64,000 nt of DNA from Bacteroidetes bacterium 2013_40CM_41_45 (GCA_002215675.1 NGFH01000004.1:342334-406333), one strand, 5' to 3'. Counted from the stretch's first letter, positions 1 to 9,459 are shown. Numbers and translations are program-made. The notes: generated by a model not told the origin, from the sequence alone.

Positions 1-2
1 AA

Positions 3-617
3 AATGATTCTGCTAATGTGGATTACCTTTATAACACAGCTTACCTGCTTTGCAAAACCGGTATTCTGAAAAAAGATGAAGCGGAACGCCAGAAAAATTA
101 TCATGTTGCAGAATATCTTTCCCGCAAGGCAATTGCCCTAAATAAAAACAGCGCGGATGCGCATTACACCTGGGCTTTGGCATTGGGCCGAATCAACGAG
201 AACGCTCCTACCAAACAAAAAATTGCGAATGCTAAATTGATTAAGACCGAATGCGAAACAGCCATTAAGCTTGACCCAAAGCTTGCAGGCGCCTGGCATA
301 TCCTGGGCCGCTGGCACCGTACTGTAGCTGGGTTCAATGTCATAGAAAAGGTCATGATTAATACCATGTTTGGCGGAGTGCCCGAAGGCGGTTCGTATAA
401 CGCAGCCATTGATTGTTTCGCAAAAGCCGTGGAGCTTGAACCAAAATCATTGCTTCATTCCTATGAACTTGCCGTTTCATATCACGAGCGCGGAAACAAA
501 ATGGATGATGTCTATGCCAAAGTTTGGCTTAAGAAAACCATTGCGCTGCCCGTTTTATCTGAAGAAGATTCTGAAATAATAAAGAAGAGCAAAGAGCTTC
601 TGAAAAAAATTGAATGA
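3..617 (+). CDS. TPR-repeat protein, 5' end outside the window
   Basis: The reading frame is open from the left edge, so the true start lies upstream; the GTG at 18 is simply an internal valine codon. The visible 204 residues form helical TPR-like repeats, for example segments ending in IALNKNSADAHY, IKLDPKLAGAWH and VELEPKSLLHSY, each with the A/P spacing typical of TPR helices. The arrangement resembles bacterial relatives of the RMDN (regulator of microtubule dynamics) TPR family, which act as protein-interaction scaffolds; this family link is an inference from overall pattern. No catalytic motif is seen. The following MuiA-like gene is on the same strand after a gap of about 115 bases. 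Confidence 0.75.
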   Translation, partial: NDSANVDYLYNTAYLLCKTGILKKDEAERQKNYHVAEYLSRKAIALNKNSADAHYTWALALGRINENAPTKQKIANAKLIKTECETAIKLDPKLAGAWHILGRWHRTVAGFNVIEKVMINTMFGGVPEGGSYNAAIDCFAKAVELEPKSLLHSYELAVSYHERGNKMDDVYAKVWLKKTIALPVLSEEDSEIIKKSKELLKKIE

Positions 618-733
618 ATATTTTCTGATTACGATTATGGAAAATAGAAGTGTTTGCATCTCCATATGGATGATAAATGATGGCTGGTGTTGAAGACTGC
701 CCGCCAAAAAATTACTTTTTAAATAATCAGGAT

Positions 734-2332
734 ATGAAAAAGTGCCTTATTGTTTTATTTCTAGCGTATACAACACTTCATGCTACAGAGCAACCCCGGA
801 TTCTTTCTTCAGACATCAATGAAGTAGAAGCATTCCTAAGCGGAGCCATTGTTAAACGTAATGCAAAAGCAACGGTGGATGCCGGGGTTACCGAGCTTGT
901 TTTCGAAAAGCTTCCGGGCACCATTAACCAGAATAATATAGGTGTTACCGGCACAGGCGATGCCATGATTTTATCTGTTGTTCACCGCCTCAATTATCTC
1001 GACCCCGAAAAGAAAAATCCTGAAATCAAAAAGTTGGAAAGTATTCTCGATTCACTCAACAGAAACCTCGATGATTTGCTCGATGTGAAATCTGTTTACA
1101 CCGAGGAGCAGAACCTTATTCTTGCTAACAAATCCATTGGCGGGCAAAACACGGGGGTAACGTTTGACAACCTGGAAAAGATGGCCGACTTTTTCCGCAA
1201 GCGACTTGCCGATGTAAAAGATAAGCTCACCGGTATTAAATACAAAGAGAAAAAGCTTCGCGAAGAAATGGATAAGTATAGCAGGCAGCTTGCCGATAAA
1301 AATGCGCGTTATTCAAAACCTACTTCATCGGTAACAATAACCGTTTCTGCTAAAACAAGAACGTCCATAAACCTTGAGCTTACTTATTTTGTTCCTGATG
1401 CAGGGTGGAAACCCATGTACGACCTGCGTGCAAAGGACAGCAACAATCCCCTCACGGTTAATTTCAAAGCAGATGTTTTTCAGAACACAGGTGAGGATTG
1501 GGATAAGGTGAATCTTACCCTCTCTACAGGCAATCCTACAAGCGGTGGCAACAAACCCGAGCTCACACCCTGGTACCTGGATTTTGTTACGATTTATAAA
1601 GCTTCGGGGAATAATTATCGCGCAATGCCTTCGGCAGCGATAGAGGCTCCTGCAATGCCTGAATCAAAAGTTATGCAGGAAGAAATTTCTACCCTCAAGG
1701 ATATGATTACTGAAAACTCCGGGCGCTTTATTGCAAGCTACACCATTTCGGCTCCATACACGATTCCTTCGGATGGAAAATATTATTCCGCAGAAATTAA
1801 ACGCTTCGAGATGCCGGCAGAGTATACATATTTTGCGGTGCCCAAGCTTGATAAAGATGCTTTCCTTGCCGCACGCAGCACCGGTTGGGGTGAGCTGAAT
1901 CTTTTGCCGGGCGAAGCCAATGTTTATTTCGAAGGTTCTTTCGTGGGTGCCACATTCCTGAATACTGTAAGCACGGACGATACGCTCGATATTTCATTGG
2001 GCAGGGACAAACGCATTATCATTGAGCGTGAAAAAAATAAAGATGTTACCGGCTCGGGAATTTTCGGAGGAAATAAGACAAGGCAGTTTTCCTACACGAT
2101 TTCTTTGCGAAACATCCGCAAGGAATCCGTTAAGCTGATTCTTGAAGAGCAAATTCCGGTCAGCAAACAAAAAGACATTGATGTAAAAGTTCTTGAACTT
2201 TCAGGCGGAGAATTGAATGCTGAAACAGGAAAAGTAACCTGGAGAATTGATTTGCCGTCTTCCACAACGGTTAAGAAAGCGTTTTCCTTCAGTGTTAAAT
2301 ATCCGAAAGATAAAACGATAAGTAACCTATAA
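734..2332 (+). CDS. MuiA-like protein (DUF4140/DUF4139)
   Basis: 533 residues. An upstream in-frame ATG exists at 677, but the ATG at 734 begins a clean signal peptide (MKKCLIVLFLAYTTLHA), so it is preferred. After the signal peptide comes a DUF4140-like N-terminal domain (about 30-125, containing the AIVKRNAKATV type start), a charged coiled-coil segment (about 90-195) and a C-terminal DUF4139-like beta domain (about 205-530, with the FVPDAGWKPMYDLRA motif typical of the family). The family is named after a mucoidy inhibitor but its biochemical role is not known; export to the periplasm or outer surface is inferred from the signal peptide. It ends six bases before the convergent kinase gene. 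Confidence 0.85.
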   Translation: MKKCLIVLFLAYTTLHATEQPRILSSDINEVEAFLSGAIVKRNAKATVDAGVTELVFEKLPGTINQNNIGVTGTGDAMILSVVHRLNYLDPEKKNPEIKKLESILDSLNRNLDDLLDVKSVYTEEQNLILANKSIGGQNTGVTFDNLEKMADFFRKRLADVKDKLTGIKYKEKKLREEMDKYSRQLADKNARYSKPTSSVTITVSAKTRTSINLELTYFVPDAGWKPMYDLRAKDSNNPLTVNFKADVFQNTGEDWDKVNLTLSTGNPTSGGNKPELTPWYLDFVTIYKASGNNYRAMPSAAIEAPAMPESKVMQEEISTLKDMITENSGRFIASYTISAPYTIPSDGKYYSAEIKRFEMPAEYTYFAVPKLDKDAFLAARSTGWGELNLLPGEANVYFEGSFVGATFLNTVSTDDTLDISLGRDKRIIIEREKNKDVTGSGIFGGNKTRQFSYTISLRNIRKESVKLILEEQIPVSKQKDIDVKVLELSGGELNAETGKVTWRIDLPSSTTVKKAFSFSVKYPKDKTISNL

Positions 2333-2338
2333 GGGTAT

Positions 2339-3013
2339 TTAAAAAAGACCGTAAATCTCTGCGTTAACTTTCTGGACAATCTTGGCAAGATGCTCGCGCT
2401 TCTCAGCAAAATTGAGTTCATCAATATCAAAAATCAAAATCTTTCCGAGCTCGTATGTTGAAATCCATGCCTCGTATCGTTCATTAAGCCGCGCCAGGTA
2501 ATCTATCCGGATTGAATTTTCATAATCGCGCCCGCGTTTCTGGATTTGTTTTACCAATGCGGGAACGGAGCCTCTCAGGTATATAAGCAAATCGGGCGGC
2601 TGAATAAACGTGCTCATCAGGTCGAACAGCGAGATGTAATTGTTAAAGTCGCGTGTAGTCATCAACCCCATAGCATGAAGATTGGGCGCAAAGATGTACG
2701 CGTCTTCATAGATAGTCCGGTCTTGTACAACAGGTTTGTTGTTCCTGCGGATGCGCGTTACCTGGCTGAAGCGGTTATTAAGAAAATGGATTTGCAGGTT
2801 AAACGACCAGCGCTGCATGTCTGAATAAAAATCATTGAGATACGGATTGTCGTCCGCGTCTTCATACTGCGCCTCCCAGCGGTAATTTTTTGCCAGCAGT
2901 CCTGTCAGTGTTGTTTTCCCCGAGCCGATGTTACCGGCAATTGCAATATGCTTGACTAGTGTCTTTTTTGCCTGGCCAGGTTTTGAGGCCATAAGAATTT
3001 TTGTTCCTTCCAT
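2339..3013 (-). CDS. Deoxynucleoside kinase (dCK/dGK family)
   Basis: 224 residues, normal family length. A P-loop GNIGSGKTT lies at residues 27-35, the QDRTIYEDAYIFA segment carries the DR(S/T)IYxD motif of deoxynucleoside kinases, and KRGRDYENSIRIDYLARL resembles the LID region. It should phosphorylate purine or pyrimidine deoxynucleosides to monophosphates with ATP in the cytoplasm (nucleotide salvage); substrate preference cannot be read from sequence. A second ATG eight codons in is possible. A promoter-like box TTACTTTG (3018-3025, minus strand) stands only four bases before the chosen ATG, which would make the message nearly leaderless. Confidence 0.88.
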   Translation of the reverse strand: MEGTKILMASKPGQAKKTLVKHIAIAGNIGSGKTTLTGLLAKNYRWEAQYEDADDNPYLNDFYSDMQRWSFNLQIHFLNNRFSQVTRIRRNNKPVVQDRTIYEDAYIFAPNLHAMGLMTTRDFNNYISLFDLMSTFIQPPDLLIYLRGSVPALVKQIQKRGRDYENSIRIDYLARLNERYEAWISTYELGKILIFDIDELNFAEKREHLAKIVQKVNAEIYGLF

Positions 3014-3017
3014 AATG

Positions 3018-3025
3018 CAAAGTAA
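3018..3025 (-). promoter_or_regulatory. -7 box (TTACTTTG) of the deoxynucleoside kinase
   Basis: One mismatch to the Bacteroidota TAnnTTTG box. It ends four bases before the ATG at 3013, so transcription would begin at or next to the start codon. Confidence 0.45.
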
Positions 3026-3036
3026 AGAAAAGACTG

Positions 3037-3828
3037 CTAATGAGAAAAGATTTTTAATTCATTATTTCCGGTCAGGAACAACCGGTTCTGCTCTACGCGG
3101 GCTGCCGTAAGCGAGTCGTTTACAGGCAAACCGGCTTTTTGTTCTGCCAGTGTTTTAAAATTGTAAGTGTAAAATGCACCGTTGCTCACGTAATATAGCT
3201 CATCTTCTGTTGCCTGCATGTAATAAACATTTTTTACCGGGTAGGTTTTGAAATAAGTTCCGTACTGGTCGAAAAATAAAATACCTAAATCGGGGTCAGA
3301 CATCAAAAGAAATTTTCCTCCTTCCGTCATAAATCGCGGATTGATTTCTTTTCCGATGAGCTGAGGTATATTCCCGCTTTCGCGTGTCACCTGCAGGTTT
3401 AAATCAACTTTTTTCAATTTAAAATCCTGGCGGTCGTAAACCCAGATACTGTAGTCAACTTTTGAATTACAGATAAGCACCGGTTGTTCAATGCCTATTC
3501 CGCGAAGCTGTATGGTGGATTGAAGGACCAGTTTCGAGCTAAGAATATTGATTTGAGCAAAGTCGGGATAAAATGCAAGGAGCTTCAGAGGGTTTTGAGC
3601 ATCAACATATGCAAGCCGCCCCAGGTTTTTTTCATCGTAGTGATTCAGAGGACTGCCGTTATTATCAAATTGCAACAACAGGTTTTCGCTTACAACATAT
3701 GCACTGCCGAGGTTGTCAGTTGTAAAAGCAGAGATTTCTGTAAATGGAATTTGTTTTACCAGCTGCCACTCACCCGTAAAGGAAGTGAGGATAAAAAAAG
3801 TTAAAACGTATAAAAATATTTTTTTCAC
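3037..3828 (-). CDS. Secreted protein of unknown function, propeller-like
   Basis: 263 residues beginning with a signal peptide (MKKIFLYVLTFFILTSFTG). The mature part is rich in short beta strands with recurring patterns such as LGSAYVVSENLLLQFD, KLLAFYPDFAQINILS and LLMSDPDLGILFFDQYG, which look like blades of a beta-propeller rather than an enzyme. Its start is two bases from the stop of the upstream GH3-like gene, so the two are probably cotranscribed. No catalytic residues were recognised and no name is justified. Confidence 0.75.
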   Translation of the reverse strand: MKKIFLYVLTFFILTSFTGEWQLVKQIPFTEISAFTTDNLGSAYVVSENLLLQFDNNGSPLNHYDEKNLGRLAYVDAQNPLKLLAFYPDFAQINILSSKLVLQSTIQLRGIGIEQPVLICNSKVDYSIWVYDRQDFKLKKVDLNLQVTRESGNIPQLIGKEINPRFMTEGGKFLLMSDPDLGILFFDQYGTYFKTYPVKNVYYMQATEDELYYVSNGAFYTYNFKTLAEQKAGLPVNDSLTAARVEQNRLFLTGNNELKIFSH

Positions 3829-3830
3829 GA

Positions 3831-5345
3831 CTATACGTTCACCGTTGCAAGGATTTCATCCACAATGCTCCTGTCGTTGCTCAGGCGCGGAACTTTATGC
3901 TGTCCTCCTAATTTTCCCTTTGACCTGAGCCAGTGGAAAAAAGTATCCTGCGGCAACAGCCGGATAATGGGTTTTCTCAGCGCCATATCATTATATCTCT
4001 TCGCCTCGTAATCGGAGTTGAGCGACTTGAGCGCATTGTCGAGCACCTCGGAAAAAAACTCCAGGCTCACAGGGGGTTTTTCAAATTCAATGAGCCACTC
4101 ATGTGCGCCTTTTTCATTGCCGGAAAAATAAACAGGGGCAACCGTATAATCCTTTATGGATGAACCGGTTTTTTCGCATGCAATACGCACAGCATTTTCG
4201 GCATTATCAATAATAACCTCTTCTCCAAAAGCATTGATGAAAAGCTTTGTGCGCCCTGTAATTTTTATTCTGAAAGGAGAGAGGGAAGTGAATTTAACAG
4301 TGTCTCCAATCATATAACGCCACAATCCTGCGTTGGTAGAAATAACAAGCGCATAATTTTTTTCCATCTCAACATCCTCCAGTCCCAGCGCTTTTGGGTT
4401 TTCTTTTCCTATTTCTTCCATCGGAATAAACTCATAAAAAATTCCGTAGTCAAGCATCAGCAGCATCTCGTTCAGGTCTTCCGTATCCTGGATGCCAAAA
4501 AAACCTTCAGAAGCGTTGTATGTTTCGAGGTAATGCATGTTGCCGGACGGAATGAGGCGATGAAATTGCTCTCGGTAGGGAACAAAACTCACAGCCCCGT
4601 GAATAAACAACTCGAGATTTGGCCATACTTCAGTAAGATTATTTTTTCCTGTTATTTCCAGAATGCGCTTGGCAAGCACCACTGCCCAGGTAGGAACTCC
4701 TGAAATATTAGTAACGTTTTCCTGCGCTGTTGTGCGAGCCATCATTTCAATTTTTTCTTCCCACTTTTCCATGAGGGCAATGCTGATATCCGGTGTTCGT
4801 ATAAAATCAGCCCATAGCGGAATGTTTTGAAGAAGGATTGCTGAAATGTCGCCATAGAACGATTCGTTGCTGAGAGAATTAATATGATTGCTTCCGCCCA
4901 GCGTAAGTCCTTTGCCGGTAAAAATTTTTGTCTCGGGATGATTGTTGCAATAAATAGAAAGCAAGTCTTTCGCTCCTTTAAAGTGGCAATCCTCAATGGC
5001 TTCATAGCTTACAGGAATAAACTTGCTTTTATCGCTCGTAGTGCCCGATGATTTTGCAAACCATTTTATTTCGCTGGACCAAAGAATATTTTGCTCTCCG
5101 CTCATCAGCCGTTGGATATCCGGCTTCAATGAATCGTAATCCTGCAATGGAACTCTGTTCCGGTAATCCTGAACCGTCTTTATGGAATGATAGTCGTACT
5201 TTTTTCCCCACTCCGTATTTTGTGCCGATGAAATAAGTTTCTGAAAAACATCCTGCTGCACCTCATGCGGATACTTCACAAAAAGTTCTATCTGGTGAAT
5301 TCTTTTTTTCATCCACCACGACAGAAGGGAGTTCAACAGAGGCAT
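3831..5345 (-). CDS. GH3 auxin-responsive promoter family protein
   Basis: 504 residues, full length for the GH3 acyl-adenylating family. The phosphate-binding motif SSGTTSDKSKFIP is present near residue 115, followed by the TGKGLTLGGSNH segment and the GLWRYMIGDTVKF and ITGRTKLFINAFGEEV motifs of GH3 enzymes. Plant members conjugate acyl groups to amino acids through an acyl-AMP; bacterial members are widespread in Bacteroidota and their substrates are unknown. No signal peptide, so it is cytoplasmic. It is followed after two bases by a small secreted protein. The region upstream is a repeat element without a clear promoter box. Confidence 0.88.
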   Translation of the reverse strand: MPLLNSLLSWWMKKRIHQIELFVKYPHEVQQDVFQKLISSAQNTEWGKKYDYHSIKTVQDYRNRVPLQDYDSLKPDIQRLMSGEQNILWSSEIKWFAKSSGTTSDKSKFIPVSYEAIEDCHFKGAKDLLSIYCNNHPETKIFTGKGLTLGGSNHINSLSNESFYGDISAILLQNIPLWADFIRTPDISIALMEKWEEKIEMMARTTAQENVTNISGVPTWAVVLAKRILEITGKNNLTEVWPNLELFIHGAVSFVPYREQFHRLIPSGNMHYLETYNASEGFFGIQDTEDLNEMLLMLDYGIFYEFIPMEEIGKENPKALGLEDVEMEKNYALVISTNAGLWRYMIGDTVKFTSLSPFRIKITGRTKLFINAFGEEVIIDNAENAVRIACEKTGSSIKDYTVAPVYFSGNEKGAHEWLIEFEKPPVSLEFFSEVLDNALKSLNSDYEAKRYNDMALRKPIIRLLPQDTFFHWLRSKGKLGGQHKVPRLSNDRSIVDEILATVNV

Positions 5346-5351
5346 ATCTGA

Positions 5352-5431
5352 AATTGAAAATTGAAAATTAATAATTAATAATTAATGGTTGTGAATGCTT
5401 TGTTTTCATTCTCAATTCTCAATTCTCAATT
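5352..5431. repeat. AT-rich inverted-arm intergenic repeat (GAAAATT family)
   Basis: One side consists of repeated GAAAATT units running into ATTAATA units; the other of repeated TCAATTC units ending in CAATTTT. Read as an imperfect inverted repeat it could form a hairpin. Similar arms occur at 22247-22305, 36841-36955 and 44668-44755. Confidence 0.6.
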
Positions 5432-6316
5432 TTAAAAATTTATTGCTTCAGCATCCTTATTTATCTTCTTCACCAATCCTTGTAAAACCTTTCCGGGGCC
5501 GACTTCGATAAATGTTTTTGCCCCGTTAGCAATCATGTTTTGTATGGTTTGTGTCCACCGTACCGGAGCAGTGAGCTGCGCAATCAGGTTCTTTTTAATT
5601 TCTTCTATATCCGTAACACCTTTAGCGGTTACATTTTGATAAATGGGACAAACGGGTTTTTGGAAAGCCGTGGACTGAATGGCTTTTTCCAGTTCGGCGC
5701 GGGCAGGCTCCATCAATGGAGAGTGAAATGCACCGCCAACGTTCAGCACAACAGCACGCTTTGCCCCGGCTGCCTTCATTTTTTCACAGGCAATGTTTAT
5801 TCCGTTGATTGTGCCGGAAATCACAATTTGCCCCGGGCAGTTGTAATTTGCAGCCACAACAATTTCGCCCTGTGCGGAAACTTCAGCGCAGATTCTTTCC
5901 ACCACCTCATCGTCCAGCATTAGTATTGCCGCCATCGTTGAAGGGTTTATTTCGCAGGCATGCTGCATAGCATCGGCTCTTTTCTTTACAAGCATGAGTC
6001 CGTCTTCGAACGTAAGCGATTTAGAAGCAACAAGAGCAGAAAATTCTCCGAGTGAATGCCCTGCAGTCATATCCGGATGAAATTCTGAAGCACGTACAGT
6101 TGCAAGAACTACGGAGTGCAAAAAAATTGCCGGCTGGGTTACGCGCGTTTGTTTCAAATCCTCCTCTGTTCCGTTGAACATTACATCGGTGATACGGAAG
6201 CCAAGAAGAGAATTTGACTTTTCAAAAAGTTCTTTTGCCCGCGGAGAACTGTCGTAAAGTTCTTTGCCCATGCCGGGAAACTGTGAGCCCTGCCCGGGGA
6301 AGATGTATGCTTTCAT
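5432..6316 (-). CDS. fabD: Malonyl-CoA:ACP transacylase
   Basis: 294 residues. The N-terminal GQGSQ motif, the nucleophile elbow GHSLGE (catalytic serine, near residue 87) and the catalytic-histidine segment GGAFHSPLM are all present, as is the C-terminal EVGPGKVLQGLVKKI. It transfers malonyl from CoA to acyl carrier protein to supply fatty-acid elongation in the cytoplasm. A TACATTTG box lies at 6348-6355 on the minus strand, 31 bases before the start. It stands alone here rather than in a fab cluster. Confidence 0.95.
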   Translation of the reverse strand: MKAYIFPGQGSQFPGMGKELYDSSPRAKELFEKSNSLLGFRITDVMFNGTEEDLKQTRVTQPAIFLHSVVLATVRASEFHPDMTAGHSLGEFSALVASKSLTFEDGLMLVKKRADAMQHACEINPSTMAAILMLDDEVVERICAEVSAQGEIVVAANYNCPGQIVISGTINGINIACEKMKAAGAKRAVVLNVGGAFHSPLMEPARAELEKAIQSTAFQKPVCPIYQNVTAKGVTDIEEIKKNLIAQLTAPVRWTQTIQNMIANGAKTFIEVGPGKVLQGLVKKINKDAEAINF

Positions 6317-6347
6317 AAGTGCGAGGTAGGGAGTTGGGGTTCGGAGA

Positions 6348-6355
6348 CAAATGTA
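6348..6355 (-). promoter_or_regulatory. -7 box TACATTTG upstream of fabD
   Basis: Exact match to TAnnTTTG on the minus strand, 31 bases before the fabD ATG; no convincing -33 element was found. Confidence 0.5.
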
Positions 6356-6369
6356 TAATGTCTGTCGAT

Positions 6370-6657
6370 TTACTTCTTCTTCTCAAACCACCGGGCAATA
6401 AAAAATTTTCTTCTCCCGGTATTCCAGCGGTCGGCTTCTTTGGCGCTTTGTTTCATTCGCTTGCGCACTTCTTTGGTCTGGATGGCTTTGTGCATTTTGC
6501 GCCCTTCAATCTCCGCTTTCTTTTCATTCATCGCCTGTTCCTGCTTTTTGTCATCAGCTTTCTTCTGCGCTTTCGTTGCCTTAGGGCTTTCCTGCGCCAA
6601 TGCAAAAACAGGAAGAAACAGCATAAGAGCAAATATTTTTATCCAAGCTTTTTTCAT
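6370..6657 (-). CDS. Small secreted, lysine/glutamate-rich protein
   Basis: 95 residues. The start at 6657 gives a signal peptide (MKKAWIKIFALMLFLPVFALA) and sits 16 bases after a promoter box TACTTTTG (6674-6681, minus strand), which rules out the longer frame that starts upstream of that box. The mature part is almost all charged (repeated KAQKKADDKKQEQ-like segments) and probably helical; it ends in RKFFIARWFEKKK. No family was recognised. Confidence 0.65.
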   Translation of the reverse strand: MKKAWIKIFALMLFLPVFALAQESPKATKAQKKADDKKQEQAMNEKKAEIEGRKMHKAIQTKEVRKRMKQSAKEADRWNTGRRKFFIARWFEKKK

Positions 6658-6673
6658 TTCTGTAATTCTAATA

Positions 6674-6681
6674 CAAAAGTA
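6674..6681 (-). promoter_or_regulatory. -7 box TACTTTTG
   Basis: Exact TAnnTTTG match on the minus strand, 16 bases before the small secreted protein gene, and it decides that gene's start. Confidence 0.55.
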
Positions 6682-6692
6682 CGGCATAACCT

Positions 6693-6720
6693 CCTTCGGT
6701 CGCCATAGGCTTGCCGAAGG
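6693..6720. repeat. Palindromic repeat CCTTCGG/CCGAAGG
   Basis: Seven-base perfect arms CCTTCGG (6693-6699) and CCGAAGG (6714-6720) around a 14-base loop with further partial symmetry (CGCC / GGCG). It resembles a REP-type intergenic hairpin; it lies between divergent genes and could also affect transcription. Confidence 0.5.
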
Positions 6721-6725
6721 CGATG

Positions 6726-6766
6726 CAAACTTCAAACTCCAAACCTCAAACCCCTAACGCTAAACC
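6726..6766. repeat. Degenerate CAAACCTC-type tandem repeat
   Basis: Short units of the form AAACTTC, AAACTCC, AAACCTC, AAACCCC and CTAAACC follow one another just upstream of sucC. The same type recurs upstream of two other plus-strand genes (13219-13249 and 19253-19275). Confidence 0.5.
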
Positions 6767-6802
6767 GATTCTTTTTATTTTAGCCCGATAATTTAAACCG
6801 AC

Positions 6803-8005
6803 ATGAATATTCACGAATACCAGGGAAAAGAAATTTTACAGCGTTTTGGTGTGGCAGTGCAAGAGGGTATTGTTGCCGAAACTCCGGAGCAGGCAGTTGA
6901 TGCAGCAAAAAAACTTCAGCAGAAAACAGGAACACAGTGGTGGGTAGTTAAGGCGCAGATTCATGCAGGAGGAAGGGGTAAGGGCGGAGGCGTAAAGCTT
7001 GCCAAATCTCTCGATGAGGTAAAAGAAAAGGCCGGCAACATCATCGGCATGCAGCTGGTTACTCCGCAGACGGGCGCGCATGGAAAAAAAGTTCACAAGG
7101 TTTTGATTGCGCAGGATGTGTATTACCCGGGAGCAAATCCAACCAAAGAATTTTACATGAGTGTTTTGCTTAACCGGCAGACCGGGCGTAATATAATCAT
7201 GTATTCTACCGAGGGTGGAATGGACATTGAGCACGTTGCAGCAACCACACCGCATCTTATTTTCAAAGAAGAAATAAATCCTTCTGTGGGATTGCAGCCG
7301 TACCAGGCGAGGAAGATTGCTTTTAATCTTGGTGTTTCGGGAAATGCTTTTAAAGAGATGACAAAATTTGTTTCATCGCTTTACCGCGCTTATGTTGAAA
7401 CCGATTCATCGCTGTTTGAAATTAACCCGGTGCTGAAAACATCGGACGATAAAATTCTTGCGGTAGATGCTAAAGTAAATCTCGATGACAACGCTCTTGA
7501 CCGTCATCCCGATTACAAGGCGTTGCGTGACCTGAATGAAGAGGACCCCACAGAAGTGGAAGCAAGTGAGCACAACCTCAACTATGTGAAGCTGGATGGC
7601 AACGTGGGCTGCATGGTGAATGGCGCAGGGCTTGCTATGGCAACGATGGATATTATAAAATTAGCGGGCGGAGAGCCGGCAAATTTTTTGGATGTGGGCG
7701 GAACGGCTAATGCGCAGCGTGTTGAAGCCGCGTTCAGAATTATTTTGAAAGACAAAAATGTAAAAACGATTCTCGTAAACATCTTTGGAGGCATTGTCCG
7801 TTGCGACAGGGTGGCGCAGGGAATCATAGATGCTTACAACAGTATTGGCGAGCTTCCGGTGCCGGTTATTGTGCGGCTTGAAGGGACGAATGCCAAAGAA
7901 GCCAAAGAGCTGATTGATAAATCAGGATTGAAAGTTTACTCTGCAATTCTCTTGAAAGAAGCAGCGGAACTTGTAACTAAAGTTTTGAAAAAAATAAACG
8001 GTTGA
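6803..8005 (+). CDS. sucC: Succinyl-CoA ligase (ADP-forming), beta subunit
   Basis: 400 residues. The ATP-grasp domain begins [12 protein letters not shown] and contains [15 protein letters not shown] (nucleotide binding); the C-terminal ligase domain carries [16 protein letters not shown] and [18 protein letters not shown]. With the alpha subunit (not in this window) it converts succinyl-CoA to succinate while making ATP in the TCA cycle. A weak box TATTTTAG at 6776-6783 precedes it. Its stop overlaps the TTG start of hisS by four bases, an unexpected partner for a TCA enzyme. Confidence 0.95.
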   Translation: MNIHEYQGKEILQRFGVAVQEGIVAETPEQAVDAAKKLQQKTGTQWWVVKAQIHAGGRGKGGGVKLAKSLDEVKEKAGNIIGMQLVTPQTGAHGKKVHKVLIAQDVYYPGANPTKEFYMSVLLNRQTGRNIIMYSTEGGMDIEHVAATTPHLIFKEEINPSVGLQPYQARKIAFNLGVSGNAFKEMTKFVSSLYRAYVETDSSLFEINPVLKTSDDKILAVDAKVNLDDNALDRHPDYKALRDLNEEDPTEVEASEHNLNYVKLDGNVGCMVNGAGLAMATMDIIKLAGGEPANFLDVGGTANAQRVEAAFRIILKDKNVKTILVNIFGGIVRCDRVAQGIIDAYNSIGELPVPVIVRLEGTNAKEAKELIDKSGLKVYSAILLKEAAELVTKVLKKING

Positions 8006-9381
8006 AACCTTCTATTCCCAAAGGCACACGCGATTTTTCTCCTGCAGAAATGCAGCGGAGGAATTACATTTTTGAAACCATCAAAAGTGTTTTTCTTCTC
8101 CACGGATTTCAGCAGATTGAAACACCGGCAATGGAAAATCTTTCTGTGCTGGAAGGAAAATATGGGGAAGAAGGGGATAAATTGTTGTTTAGGATTTTAA
8201 ATTCCGGCCCTGTACTTGAACAAATCCGAAATTCGAAATCCGAAATTCGAAATGCAGATGTTACAGAAAAAGGTTTACGTTACGACCTCACTGTTCCCTT
8301 TGCACGTTATGTTGTCCAGCATCGCAACGAAATAACTTTTCCCTTCAAGCGCTTTCAAATACAACAGGTGTGGAGGGCGGATAGACCGCAGAAGGGAAGG
8401 TATAGAGAATTTTACCAATGTGATGCGGATATTATAGGCAGCAATTCACTGCTTAATGAAGTGGAACTGATTCAGATTGTTGATAAAGTATTTACTCAAT
8501 TCAAAATTCCAGTCACCATAAAAGTTAATAATAGAAAAATCTTGCAAGGAATTGCTGAATTATATAATCTGAAAGAAAAATTTAAGGATTTTATTATTGT
8601 GCTGGATAAGATTGAGAAGATCGGATTAGAAGGTGTGGAGAATGAATTAAAAGAAAAAGGATTAACCCAAATAAATATTAGGACAGTTTTAATTCGACAG
8701 TCGATAGCAAGGGGATTAAAATTTACTGACGGTTCTGATATGGCATTATCAGATATTAATAATGCATTCCAAAAATGTGAGTCCGAGGTTGGAATGAAAG
8801 GAATCACGGAAGTTGTCGCTATTGCTAACACTGTTTATGAAACAACTGAATTGAAGAATTCAATTGAATTCGATATTTCATTGGCACGGGGGCTAGATTA
8901 CTATACAGGTGCCATCATAGAAGTAAAAGCAAAAGATGTTCAGATAGGAAGTGTTTGTGGTGGCGGGCGCTATGATGACCTAACAGGGATTTTCGGTTTG
9001 CCCAACGTAAGCGGTGTAGGAATTTCCTTTGGCGTTGACCGGATTTATGACGTAATGGAAGAGCTGAAATTGTTTGATGCGTTGCAGACAGAACAGTCAT
9101 CAACCGAAATTCTTTTTGTGAATTTCGGGGAAAAGGAAGAAATTTTTTGCCTGAAACTGGTTACCGAACTGCGCAGTGCGGGCATTGCCGCTGAGCTTTA
9201 TCCCGACCGAGACAAAATAAAAAAGCAGATGTCGTATGCCAACGACAGGAAAATTCCTTTCGTAGCTCTGGTTGGCGAAGAGGAAATGAAATCGGGCAAA
9301 GTGAAGCTGAAAGATATGAATTCGGGAGAAGAGAAGTTGGTTGGAAAAGAACAAATCGCAGAGATGATTGGAAAAAAATAA
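8002..9381 (+). CDS. hisS: Histidyl-tRNA synthetase
   Basis: 459 residues. The frame starts with TTG at 8002, sharing four bases with the sucC stop, and gives the expected N-terminus [13 protein letters not shown]; no closer ATG fits. Class II motif 2 ([20 protein letters not shown]), the histidine-specific [14 protein letters not shown] and motif 3 ([14 protein letters not shown]) are intact, followed by the anticodon-binding domain. It charges tRNA-His. Residues about 73-84 ([11 protein letters not shown]) are encoded by a tandem DNA repeat at 8222-8253 inserted in frame in a loop before the [12 protein letters not shown] motif. Translation is probably coupled to sucC. Confidence 0.95.
   Translation: MKPSIPKGTRDFSPAEMQRRNYIFETIKSVFLLHGFQQIETPAMENLSVLEGKYGEEGDKLLFRILNSGPVLEQIRNSKSEIRNADVTEKGLRYDLTVPFARYVVQHRNEITFPFKRFQIQQVWRADRPQKGRYREFYQCDADIIGSNSLLNEVELIQIVDKVFTQFKIPVTIKVNNRKILQGIAELYNLKEKFKDFIIVLDKIEKIGLEGVENELKEKGLTQINIRTVLIRQSIARGLKFTDGSDMALSDINNAFQKCESEVGMKGITEVVAIANTVYETTELKNSIEFDISLARGLDYYTGAIIEVKAKDVQIGSVCGGGRYDDLTGIFGLPNVSGVGISFGVDRIYDVMEELKLFDALQTEQSSTEILFVNFGEKEEIFCLKLVTELRSAGIAAELYPDRDKIKKQMSYANDRKIPFVALVGEEEMKSGKVKLKDMNSGEEKLVGKEQIAEMIGKK
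8222..8253. repeat. Tandem 14-bp repeat inside hisS
   Basis: Two exact copies of AAATCCGAAATTCG (8222-8235 and 8236-8249) plus a partial third. The repeat encodes the peptide [10 protein letters not shown] in a surface loop of HisRS, in frame. Confidence 0.85.
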
Positions 9382-9409
9382 GAAGCGGGAGAGGAGTACG
9401 TCAAAAACA

Positions 9410-9441
9410 TTTGTCATTCAGAAAAACTTTCGATATATTTG
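9410..9441 (+). promoter_or_regulatory. Promoter TTTG-N20-TATATTTG
   Basis: TTTG at 9410-9413 and an exact TAnnTTTG box at 9434-9441, with 20 bases between. It shows that the sensor gene must start downstream of about 9447, not at the in-frame TTG at 9439 inside the box. Confidence 0.65.
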
Positions 9442-9459
9442 TGTTTAAGGCTGGCCAAG

